In this document: positions 15,973 through 22,088 of the stretch, in pieces
How the letters are laid out: every line of letters begins with the position of its first letter
How positions within the stretch are numbered: position 1 is the first letter of the stretch
Assembly (NCBI GenBank): GCA_020026285.1
Contig: JAHHQS010000058.1
Span: 1-22,138, forward strand
Origin: Parabacteroides sp.
GTDB lineage: Bacteria > Bacteroidota > Bacteroidia > Bacteroidales > Tannerellaceae
Direction of reading: 5' to 3'
Length of the DNA stretch: 22,138 nucleotides
Translations under genes and position numbers: made by a program
Notes under the pieces: generated by a model
Seen by the model: the letters and a program-made list of their open reading frames with translations, nothing else
Told to the model about the DNA's origin: nothing
The model's database searches: none

Positions 15973-17414
15973 AATGGTTGAGGAATTAAAATAGTGAATG
16001 TACTTCCATGGTGTTCCTTGCTTTCCACGCGAACAGAACCTCCATGTCTTTCAATAATATCTTTTACGTAACTCAGTCCGAGACCGAAACCTTTTATATC
16101 GTGAACATTGCCTTTGGGTACACGATAGAAACGTTCGAAGATTCTTTCCTGCTGACTGCTTGAGATACCGATACCATCATCCTGAATACTTATTTCAGTA
16201 TAGCCGTTCGTCGTTCTCAGATGAATGAGGATAGTAACTTCTTCTTTGGAATATTTCACGGCGTTGTCCAGCAGATTTACCAGAACCTGAGTCAGATGGA
16301 GCTTGTCGGCAAATATCGGAATCTCTCCCAGATCATCAATCATCCGGATGCTGATCTCCTTCTGTGTTTTGATTTCGGTCTGTTTCATCAATTGATAAAG
16401 TATGGGTTGAATCAGAAAAGACTCTTTCTGCAGATGGAAATTCTTTCGTTCTTCTACCGCCATACTCAGAATCTTTTCTACCAGTTCCGACAGATGCTTG
16501 AGCTGATGCTTGCAAAGATTGAAATATTCCTCCCGTTTGTCTTTCTGATCTGCCAGTTTGAAAGTCTGTAATGCATCGATGGCCGAATAAGTTACGGCAA
16601 TAGGAGTCTTCAACTCGTGTGTCATATTGTTTACAAAGTCATTCTTTATTTCGGCTATCGTTTTCTGTCGTCTGATTGTCCAGATCAGATAGATATAGCC
16701 GCCTGAAGTAATCAGAATGAAGAAGAAGGACAGCATGATTGAAGCCACCATCTTTTGATAGACAAGCTGATTGGCATCGACCACAAAACCCTGTATGCTA
16801 TAATGTTTGTTGATGGAAGTACTGATCTGTCTGGTTGATATCAGATTCTTAGCCTCCGGCTCTTTCGGACGCGAAGAGTCGATTATTGTATTCCGTTTAT
16901 AAAAGGCATTTACGAAATGTGGTTTGAAAATTCCCGCCTGTTGCAGGTATTTATTCCACGTATGATCAATTGTATTGATGCTTATGGGCCGGATATTATT
17001 GACCATTTCGTAGATAGCCGTGCTGGCAGAGCGGATAGCATCGTAACTTTCCAGATAATAATCCTTCACCATGACAACCGGTTCCTCTTCCGGACTCTGC
17101 GGGTCGATAGTTGTCTTGCGGTAATAACTGACCACGCGTTTCCCCGGTGTGATTCTTGCCCTGCTGATACTGTCGATGGCGAGTTTCAGTTCTATCGAAT
17201 TGTGAAGGGTACTTGCAGAAGTATCGCGCTTTATAATATCTACCTGAATAGCCAGTACTTCTGCAATGGCCTGCTTTAACAACAGGTTGATTCGTTCTTC
17301 GGTTTTCTGTTTTTCCACCTTATAATTATTCCACAGCCAGTATCCCTGGAAGAAAAATATTCCCAGAATAGAGAGGGTGACGAATATAATAATGATGCGC
17401 ATCTCCTGTTTCAT
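15969..17414 (-). CDS. Membrane sensor histidine kinase
   Basis: The product is a 481-aa kinase with a transmembrane helix at 6-28, a periplasmic sensor region (about 29-221), a second helix (222-246) and a cytoplasmic kinase core. Visible motifs are the H box NNMTHELKTPIAV (phospho-His 266), N box LVNLLDNAVKYS, G1 DDGIGI, F box ERFYRV and G2 GFGLGLSYV. No HAMP, PAS or receiver domain is obvious. The periplasmic domain is rich in charged residues and is not one I recognise. I placed the start at ATG 17414. The frame stays open to a GTG at 17462, but that extension would run through the candidate promoter and into a dispersed repeat. The ATG at 17402 is the other possible start. It overlaps the response-regulator gene by 4 bases. 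Confidence 0.92.
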   Translation of the reverse strand: MKQEMRIIIIFVTLSILGIFFFQGYWLWNNYKVEKQKTEERINLLLKQAIAEVLAIQVDIIKRDTSASTLHNSIELKLAIDSISRARITPGKRVVSYYRKTTIDPQSPEEEPVVMVKDYYLESYDAIRSASTAIYEMVNNIRPISINTIDHTWNKYLQQAGIFKPHFVNAFYKRNTIIDSSRPKEPEAKNLISTRQISTSINKHYSIQGFVVDANQLVYQKMVASIMLSFFFILITSGGYIYLIWTIRRQKTIAEIKNDFVNNMTHELKTPIAVTYSAIDALQTFKLADQKDKREEYFNLCKHQLKHLSELVEKILSMAVEERKNFHLQKESFLIQPILYQLMKQTEIKTQKEISIRMIDDLGEIPIFADKLHLTQVLVNLLDNAVKYSKEEVTILIHLRTTNGYTEISIQDDGIGISSSQQERIFERFYRVPKGNVHDIKGFGLGLSYVKDIIERHGGSVRVESKEHHGSTFTILIPQPL

Positions 17415-17419
17415 AAAAA

Positions 17420-17427
17420 CAAAAATA
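17420..17427 (-). promoter_or_regulatory. Candidate promoter -7 box (TATTTTTG) of the kinase operon
   Basis: The minus strand reads TATTTTTG only five bases before ATG 17414. If used, the transcript would be leaderless or would start translation at ATG 17402. A TTTC lies 20 bases upstream as a poor -33 element. Confidence 0.4.
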
Positions 17428-17456
17428 CGGTCTTTCCATTTACGAATGAAATATGG

Positions 17457-17475
17457 TAACACTAAATAACACTAT
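17457..17475. repeat. 19-bp dispersed repeat, copy 1 (TAACACTAAATAACACTAT)
   Basis: An identical copy in the same orientation is at 19979-19997. Internally it is a near-duplication of TAACACTA separated by AA. Copy 1 lies next to the 42-bp repeat array, and copy 2 lies next to a single related unit, so the two motifs travel together. Confidence 0.85.
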
Positions 17476-17481
17476 TCTTTT

Positions 17482-17690
17482 TTTGCCTGTATCCAGCCCT
17501 TCCAGAGCAGAAAAAGCACTAGATACAGGTGTATCCGGTACTTCCAGAGCAGAAAAAGCACTAAATACAGGTGTATCCGGTACTTCCAGAGAAAAAGAAG
17601 CCTAGATACAGGTGTATCCAGTACTTCTAGAGAAAAAGAAGCACTAGAATTTGGAAATCCAGTGGTTCTAGAGCAGAAAAAGTACTGTTC
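17482..17690. repeat. Tandem array of about five 42-bp units
   Basis: Units begin at about 17482 (degenerate), 17524, 17566, 17607 (after a 41-bp unit) and 17649 (degenerate). The consensus contains TACAGGTGTATCCGGTACTT then CCAGAGCAGAAAAAGCACTA. Small inverted repeats occur in each unit, for example GATAC-AGGT-GTATC and CTTCT...AGAAG. With 17415-17481 and 17691-17800 it fills the gap between the divergent kinase and sigma operons. A minus-strand frame through it encodes only repetitive peptide and is not a gene. It could be a variable-number repeat useful for strain typing. Confidence 0.9.
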
Positions 17691-17709
17691 CAATTAATTT
17701 TAAAATTAA

Positions 17710-17717
17710 TAACTTTG
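17710..17717 (+). promoter_or_regulatory. Candidate -7 box (TAACTTTG) of the sigma-factor operon
   Basis: This matches TAnnTTTG and lies 20 bases after the repeat array, predicting a leader of about 77 bases before the first gene. The -33 position (GTTCC) falls on the end of the last 42-bp unit, so array length or sequence could affect this promoter. Confidence 0.5.
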
Positions 17718-17800
17718 AATGTCACCTTTCATTATCTTGTTTCGTTATATAAGTGAGCAAGCTCAGAGAACAGAATGTTTAATGAATAAAAATAAATAGT

Positions 17801-18253
17801 ATGGAAAGTGTATTATTGAATCTGATTGAGATGTTACTCCCTGTAGGAGTGAGTGTGGTTTTACCCATAATGATTGTGTGGCGGGTGATGCGTAATAAGG
17901 AATTCGAAACCAAAAAACGTACTGAGATTATCTTGGCCGTCCTTGAAAAGAATCCGGACGTGGATGTGGAAGAGTATCTGAAAAAACTGAATCCACCTAC
18001 CAAAACCATCAAAGAAAGACTGATGACAAAGCTGTTGTGGGCTTGTGTCCTGATGGCATTAGGCTTAGTTTCTGCAGGTTTTGCTGCCCTTATTGTTTAT
18101 ATAGGAGGATTTGGTAAAGAACCAATCATTATATTCGGACTTCCAGGAGGTGCTTTATTCGCGCTAGGTGTTGCCTTTCTGATCGTTTATCTGGTCAGTA
18201 AGAAAACACTGGCAATGGAAATAGAACTTGAAAGCAAGAAGAATCAACAGTGA
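17801..18253 (+). CDS. Three-helix membrane protein (DUF6249-like), first gene of the sigma operon
   Basis: The product is a 150-aa membrane protein of unknown function. It has an N-terminal helix (6-29), a charged cytoplasmic stretch (30-75) with NPDVDVEEYLKKL and two more helices (about 77-101 and 109-132), then a charged C-terminal tail. The pattern resembles the Bacteroidetes family DUF6249, often seen beside sigma factors. I recall this rather than having searched it. Its stop overlaps the GTG start of the sigma factor by four bases (GTGA), so the two proteins are translationally coupled. It could sense membrane or envelope state, or help hold the sigma factor, but this is inference from position. 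Confidence 0.8.
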   Translation: MESVLLNLIEMLLPVGVSVVLPIMIVWRVMRNKEFETKKRTEIILAVLEKNPDVDVEEYLKKLNPPTKTIKERLMTKLLWACVLMALGLVSAGFAALIVYIGGFGKEPIIIFGLPGGALFALGVAFLIVYLVSKKTLAMEIELESKKNQQ

Positions 18254-18741
18254 ACCGGGAGCAATTCATAGAGTTGGTAAGTAGCGAGCAGGAGCAGTTA
18301 AGGCGGTTTCTGCTTGCCCTCTGTTGTGGAGACAAGGACGAGGCAGATGATATCGCCCAGGAATCTCTCATCAAGGCTTATCTGTCATCGGATTCTTATC
18401 GGGATGAGGGCAAATTTACTGCCTGGCTCTATAAGATAGCCCACAATACCTTTCTGGACAGACGGAAGAATCAGAAGTATACAGATTCGATTGATGAGGC
18501 GAATGCCCTAATGGATAGTACTTTTGCTGCCGATCGGTCATTTAAGTATCAGGAACTCTATGCCGCCATTGCCACGCTTCCTATAAAGGAACGTACTTCT
18601 ATTCTGCTGTTCTACCTGAAAGGATATTCAGTCAAGGAGATCAGTAACATTATCGATTGCAGTTCGGATGCTGTAAAGAAACAATTATCACGAGGTAGAG
18701 AACAATTAAAAAGAAAGATGAATCATGATGGAAAAAGATAA
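18250..18741 (+). CDS. ECF-type RNA polymerase sigma-70 factor
   Basis: The product is a 163-aa sigma factor containing only region 2 (about 8-75, with DEADDIAQESLIKAY and GKFTAWLYKIAHNTFLDRRKN) and region 4 (about 105-155, with YLKGYSVKEISNIIDCSSDAVKKQLSRGREQLKRKM, a helix-turn-helix). This is the ECF layout. It starts with GTG, since no in-frame ATG exists near the N-terminus, and the GTG overlaps the previous stop, so it is likely translated by re-initiation. Its 3' end overlaps the next gene by 17 bases. Downstream there is no FecR-type anti-sigma and no susC gene, so it is not the SusCD-linked kind. The following membrane protein is the probable regulator. Confidence 0.93.
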   Translation: MNREQFIELVSSEQEQLRRFLLALCCGDKDEADDIAQESLIKAYLSSDSYRDEGKFTAWLYKIAHNTFLDRRKNQKYTDSIDEANALMDSTFAADRSFKYQELYAAIATLPIKERTSILLFYLKGYSVKEISNIIDCSSDAVKKQLSRGREQLKRKMNHDGKR

Positions 18742-19117
18742 AACATTAGAAGATATATTTCAGAATTTCAATCCCGAACTCAATGATAATGATGCTTTTA
18801 TGCAGCGACTCAATCGCAAGCTGGAAGCGATAGAATATCTGAAGCAGGTGCAGGAGCGTCAGATCCGTCGTTACAGATATGCTGTTCTTGTCGCTTTCGT
18901 GATAGGAATCATAGGTGGAGGAAGTCTGTTCACCTTTATGCTGTATCATCCGGAAACCCTATCTATGTTTACTTTCAAAACAGACCTGCCGGTACTTTCC
19001 TTCATCGTGGAGAACAGTTATCTGTTATTCCTTTCATTCATTGTCATGCTGATGAGTTTTGCCATCATTTCAATCATTAATTTGATGCAGGAGCTGATGA
19101 ACAGGAGAGCGGGATAA
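18725..19117 (+). CDS. Two-helix membrane protein, candidate anti-sigma partner
   Basis: The product is a 130-aa protein with a soluble N-terminus of about 46 residues (acidic at first, then QVQERQIRRYR) and two transmembrane helices (about 47-70 and 96-120). The layout of a short cytoplasmic helix-rich segment before a membrane anchor, encoded directly after and overlapping an ECF sigma gene by 17 bases, fits an anti-sigma factor. I see no zinc-binding HxxxCxxC motif and no FecR domain, so it would be an unfamiliar type. Alternatively it may simply be a membrane protein of the same operon. ATG 18725 is followed by a second ATG at 18728, and either may be used. I see no terminator right after it. 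Confidence 0.78.
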   Translation: MMEKDKTLEDIFQNFNPELNDNDAFMQRLNRKLEAIEYLKQVQERQIRRYRYAVLVAFVIGIIGGGSLFTFMLYHPETLSMFTFKTDLPVLSFIVENSYLLFLSFIVMLMSFAIISIINLMQELMNRRAG

Positions 19118-19159
19118 TATTTATAATAAGTTATTTACATAAAAATAGATGATTTATTC

Positions 19160-19191
19160 TTTGTTCGAATGTCATTTAAAAATCACCTTTG
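19160..19191 (+). promoter_or_regulatory. Candidate promoter of the toxin-antitoxin module
   Basis: TTTG (19160-19163), a 20-base gap and CACCTTTG (19184-19191) match the -33/-7 pattern except for the first T of the -7 box. The start of transcription would fall near the toxin ATG at 19196, so the message may be leaderless. Confidence 0.45.
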
Positions 19192-19195
19192 TACT

Positions 19196-19551
19196 ATGAA
19201 TAAAGTAAGAGAAGTCATCACGTATAAGTCTTATTTTGATGATTTTTTCAAGGAACAATCACCAAAGGTGAGGCTTAAAATCTCAAGGTATTAGATATTA
19301 TTGAGCAGATAGAAAGGATTCCGGTTACTTATCTTAAGTATATAGAAGGAACTGATGGTTTATTTGAAATACGAGTTCAGTTAGCCAATAATATATTCAG
19401 AATATTCTGTTTCTTTGATGGAAATAAATTAGTCGTTCTTTTAAGTGGTTTTCAAAAGAAAACTCAAAAGACTCCATCAGGGGAGATAGATAAAGCTGTT
19501 CGTTTGATGACTGAATATTACGAAGAAAAAGAAAGGAGATTTAATTTATGA
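19196..19551 (+). pseudogene. higB: Frameshifted RelE/HigB-type toxin gene (phage Gp49-like family)
   Basis: From ATG 19196 the frame reads MNKVREVITYKSYFDDFF and onward for 32 codons, then stops at TAG 19292. In the next frame the protein continues as KVLDIIEQIERIPVTYLKYI through FRIFCFFDGNKLVVLLSGF to the stop at 19549-19551. Both parts match the HigB/RelE-like mRNA-interferase family (PF05973) that I know. Restoring a single A near 19284-19287 (TCAAGG to TCAAAGG) gives a continuous 118-aa protein of normal length. Its end overlaps the antitoxin start by 4 bases, as in intact higBA pairs. It is either a true loss-of-function mutation or a one-base assembly or sequencing error. I see no classical slippery site supporting programmed frameshifting. 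Confidence 0.88.
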
Positions 19552-19838
19552 ATACAACATCATTAGATCAAATAAAGAATCAATATTATGGTGAAGTGGG
19601 AACACCTGAACGAGACAATCTCGAAAGAGAACTTGAAGCGCTTCGTATAGGTTTAAAGATACGTGAAGCTCGCGAAAAGCAAAAACTTACACAGGCTGAA
19701 CTTGCAGAGCGAATCAATAAGAAGCGTACTTTTATTTCAAAAGTAGAAAACGATGGAGGTAATATAACTCTTAAAACTCTTTATGATATAGTAGAACATG
19801 GATTAGGTGGTAAGCTTAAGATAGAAGTTCAGATATAA
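19548..19838 (+). CDS. higA: XRE-family helix-turn-helix antitoxin of the HigA type
   Basis: The product is a 96-aa DNA-binding protein with an N-terminal helical stretch and an HTH_3 domain (about 33-90): REAREKQKLTQAELAERINK, then RTFISKVENDGGNITLKTLYDIV. It lies downstream of the toxin frame with a 4-base ATGA overlap, the toxin-first order typical of higBA. GAAAGGAG just before it is a good ribosome site. The gene is intact, although the toxin is broken. Normally it would bind the toxin and repress the operon promoter. A strong terminator follows. Confidence 0.93.
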   Translation: MNTTSLDQIKNQYYGEVGTPERDNLERELEALRIGLKIREAREKQKLTQAELAERINKKRTFISKVENDGGNITLKTLYDIVEHGLGGKLKIEVQI

Positions 19839-19863
19839 TTAAGGATAGTATAAAGAAAAAATA

Positions 19864-19913
19864 TAGGGTATCAACTGTTTTAATGTGAGGTTGATACCCT
19901 ATTTTTGTTTTTA
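19864..19913 (+). terminator. Intrinsic terminator of the toxin-antitoxin module
   Basis: TAGGGTATCAAC and GTTGATACCCTA form a perfect 12-bp stem around a 14-base loop, followed by TTTTTGTTTTT. It lies 26 bases after the antitoxin stop. An A-run precedes the stem, so it may also work from the minus strand. Confidence 0.92.
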
Positions 19914-19950
19914 TAAGATTTGAATTAGGATGACTAGGTCCATAGAAAAA

Positions 19951-19997
19951 TGGTTCTAGAGAAGAAAGCTTTTTTAGATAACACTAAATAACACTAT
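19951..19997. repeat. Single relative of the 42-bp unit plus copy 2 of the 19-bp dispersed repeat
   Basis: TGGTTCTAGAG-AGAAA (from 19951) matches the last unit of the array near 17673. It is followed at 19979-19997 by the exact 19-bp TAACACTAAATAACACTAT also found at 17457. The order of the two parts is reversed relative to copy 1. The stretch lies between the antitoxin terminator and the TPR gene promoter. Confidence 0.8.
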
Positions 19998-20035
19998 ATC
20001 ACAAAACGATAACTAAGTTCTGAATATAATCCCTT

Positions 20036-20043
20036 TACATTTG
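20036..20043 (+). promoter_or_regulatory. -7 box (TACATTTG) for the TPR protein gene
   Basis: TACATTTGC matches the consensus and lies 21 bases before the start codon, so the leader would be about 15 bases. No clear -33 TTTG is present. Confidence 0.55.
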
Positions 20044-20064
20044 CTTCAAACATAAAATGGATAG

Positions 20065-21381
20065 ATGATGAGGCAAATGATAATAATGTTGGGATTCCTT
20101 CTTTGTGGAATTTCCTCATGGTCCCAGGATCAGAAAGAAAGTCTGATGCAAGGCCGTATGTATGAAGAACAGTTGGAATATAGATCAGCTTATCGGATTT
20201 ATAAGAAATGTCTGGAAAAAGATTCTCTTTCTGTAGACGTCTTGAATTCAATTGCCCGAGTCTCCTTGAATCTTGGGAGAATAGCTGATGCCGAATCTTA
20301 TTTTCGGAAGACACTTCTGGAGGATAGTACGAACTTCTATGCCAATTATCAGCTGGCCAGAATCTTTTCGCAGAAAGGAGATTATATGGAGTCGGTGCAT
20401 CAGTATAGAAAGATTCAGCAGATGGATACTACTCGGGTGAATCCTTTTGTTTATAGTAATATGGCCGAGTGTTTTCTGAAGATGGATTCCTTGATATCGG
20501 CAACTGGTTGTTATTTAAATGCCTTTCTTATTAATAAGGAGAATGCGAATATAGCGAATGCCTTGGTGAATTGTCTGCTTCGTCTCGGCGACCTGAATAT
20601 CCAGACTGCCATTCAGGTGTGTGATACGGCCTTGTATTATAATCCGGATAATCGTTTGGTGATGAGGAATAAGGCCGTGGCTTATTTCATGAGCAAGGAA
20701 TATGAAAAAGCCGATTCCATCTATGCAGGATTAATAGAAAAAGGAGATTCTTCCTTCCTGACCATTAAATATGCTGGTGCTTCCCGTTATTATGCCGGTC
20801 GTCAGTTACATTCCATACCTTTATTGGAGAAGGCTTACGAAATGGATACCACGGATATTGAAACTTCTCTTCTCTTAGGTTCTTCATTAGGTATGACTTA
20901 CGATAGAGGTCGGGCTTTTCGTCTGTTCGATCATGCCGAGCGACTGATGCAGCCGGATTCTGTCTGGATAAATCTCTTGCTGGTTTCCCGTGGACAGACT
21001 CTTTCGAGAGACGGACGCAGGGAAGAAGCTGTTCGTCTTTTCTATCGGGAGTGGGAAAAAAACAGGAACCGTCTGGGATATCTGTATAGTATTGATAAAA
21101 TGTATCCGAATATCGGAAAGGTTTATAAATCACCCAAACAACTGGCTGAGGCCTTTTATATCAAATATCTTTATCTGACGGAATGGATAAAGAAAGGAAA
21201 GAGTTTGAAAAAATTTGAAGGATATGTTACATTTTTGCAATATGTTTATGAGGATGCATTCTTTAATGGAAAGAAAGAGGCAGTAATGATTTCTCCTTAC
21301 GGTAGGAGAAAAACATTGCCGGTCGAAAAGATACTGAATTTAATCAATCGGATAAAAGTGGATTCAAGTAGCGATTTGTAA
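20065..21381 (+). CDS. Secreted tetratricopeptide-repeat protein
   Basis: The product is a 438-aa predicted periplasmic protein. A signal peptide (about 1-20, ending SWS before QDQ) precedes a series of TPR-like helical repeats across about 25-330, for example AYRIYKKCLEKDSLSVDVLNSIARVSLNLG, ANYQLARIFSQKGDYMESVHQYRKI and MRNKAVAYFMSKEYEKADSIYAGLI. The C-terminal 100 residues are less repetitive. TPR proteins are scaffolds, and nothing here points to a particular partner or an enzyme. C14 in the signal does not form a proper lipobox. It is transcribed alone, with its own -7 box and a large terminator hairpin downstream. The start is ATG 20065, though ATG 20068 directly follows it. Confidence 0.88.
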   Translation: MMRQMIIMLGFLLCGISSWSQDQKESLMQGRMYEEQLEYRSAYRIYKKCLEKDSLSVDVLNSIARVSLNLGRIADAESYFRKTLLEDSTNFYANYQLARIFSQKGDYMESVHQYRKIQQMDTTRVNPFVYSNMAECFLKMDSLISATGCYLNAFLINKENANIANALVNCLLRLGDLNIQTAIQVCDTALYYNPDNRLVMRNKAVAYFMSKEYEKADSIYAGLIEKGDSSFLTIKYAGASRYYAGRQLHSIPLLEKAYEMDTTDIETSLLLGSSLGMTYDRGRAFRLFDHAERLMQPDSVWINLLLVSRGQTLSRDGRREEAVRLFYREWEKNRNRLGYLYSIDKMYPNIGKVYKSPKQLAEAFYIKYLYLTEWIKKGKSLKKFEGYVTFLQYVYEDAFFNGKKEAVMISPYGRRKTLPVEKILNLINRIKVDSSSDL

Positions 21382-21424
21382 ACAGGAGATGTATTAGGTA
21401 GTAAAACCAAATATACTTTTTGAT

Positions 21425-21509
21425 AAAAATCCCCGGCATTGAAGTGCTCCTCAAAAGTTAGACACAAAATATTTGGGGGGCGCTTCATAATTTGATGTCG
21501 GGGATTTTT
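21425..21509 (+). terminator. Composite terminator hairpin after the TPR gene
   Basis: AAAAATCCCCGGCAT (21425-21439) and ATGTCGGGGATTTTT (21495-21509) form an outer stem with one G-T pair, ending in a T-run. It would work in both directions. The loop holds a second inverted repeat, listed separately, so the whole folds into one very long hairpin. This stretch and the following 110 bases contain no gene. Confidence 0.8.
21440..21487. mobile_element. 48-bp mini-element-like inverted repeat resembling IS3-family ends
   Basis: TGAAGTGCTCCTCAAA (21440-21455) and TTTGGGGGGCGCTTCA (21472-21487) are inverted repeats that differ only at three T/C positions, all of which still pair as G-U in RNA. The segment CTCCTCAAAAGTTAGACAC resembles the tips of IS3-family elements in Bacteroidetes, from memory. 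It could be a miniature element or two fused IS ends lying in the terminator loop, or simply part of the hairpin. Confidence 0.4.
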
Positions 21510-21615
21510 CCCGAAATATTGAAATACTTATATATTATAATATATAAGGAGTGGAAAAAACAAGAATAACAAGAATGTGTAACTATTTGGTTAATAGTTG
21601 CTACTGATTAGATCA

Positions 21616-21647
21616 TTTTGATACAAAGGGATTTTTTACTATCTTTG
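21616..21647 (+). promoter_or_regulatory. Strong consensus promoter (TTTTG-19-TATCTTTG)
   Basis: TTTTG at 21616-21620, a 19-base gap and TATCTTTGC at 21640-21648 form the best match to the Bacteroidetes -33/-7 promoter in the window. Transcription would start near 21654, giving a leader of about 168 bases before the small ORF. Confidence 0.8.
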
Positions 21648-21653
21648 CACTGT

Positions 21654-21821
21654 CTGAAAGAGAAAACTGTGTTTAGCCCGAAATCGCATATCCATAGAAA
21701 ATCTTAATTATAGCGATATCCTTATCCTGTTTTTCTATTCAAGTAAAAATATTATAGTTGGTAGTTTGTATGTGATATACAATCTTGACCCTTATTGTCT
21801 AATTATTAAAAACTAAAGAAA
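21654..21821 (+). other. Long 5' leader of the 60-aa membrane peptide gene
   Basis: This stretch holds no ORF of note. Visible inverted repeats are ATCGC...GCGAT (about 21682-21715) and TTGTAT-GTGAT-ATACAA (21766-21782). The leader is unusually long compared with other genes here, so it may carry regulation or itself be the functional RNA. I recognise no riboswitch class. No terminator is visible before the ORF. Confidence 0.45.
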
Positions 21822-22004
21822 ATGTTAAAGAAAAGATTTACAATTGTATCTATTATGATGGTCATCGTGTTTGCAATGATGTTAATTATTGATTTTACTC
21901 ATTCCATGAAAGAGGAAGAACAAATGTCTGAAGATTTAATTCAGGAAGAAAATGTCGATGTTAATTTAAAAGTGGATCAAGAATTGAAGGATAATGAGTG
22001 TTAA
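21822..22004 (+). CDS. 60-aa single-helix membrane peptide of unknown function
   Basis: The start MLKKRF leads into one hydrophobic helix (about 7-25, IVSIMMVIVFAMMLIIDF), then a strongly acidic tail of about 33 residues (MKEEEQMSEDLIQEENVDVN) ending in Cys. This is a positive-inside membrane anchor with a negative outer tail, or an uncleaved signal sequence. The consensus promoter upstream and AAAGAAA before the ATG support a real gene. I recognise no family. Codon use is like that of its neighbours. The right-hand repeat begins 84 bases after its stop, and no terminator is visible in between. Confidence 0.65.
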   Translation: MLKKRFTIVSIMMVIVFAMMLIIDFTHSMKEEEQMSEDLIQEENVDVNLKVDQELKDNEC

Positions 22005-22088
22005 AAGGTTCGTTTGTTCTAAGTCTATAGAAATAATCTGACGCTTTTTAGATATCTGCAGGGGTGTAGATAGTTCAAGTAACTTTAT

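Noticed and set aside
13594..17414. Defence or signalling island made of the kinase, regulator, phosphoesterase and PH-like protein
   Set aside because: The metallophosphoesterase is Tat-exported and the pair is an ordinary two-component system. Nothing suggests nucleotide signalling or phage defence.
17482..17690. CRISPR array
   Set aside because: The 42-bp units abut with no unique spacers, and no cas genes are in the window.
17472..17693. Open frame of 73 codons on the minus strand
   Set aside because: It runs through the 42-bp repeat array and encodes the same peptide again and again. 42 is divisible by three, so the frame stays open by chance.
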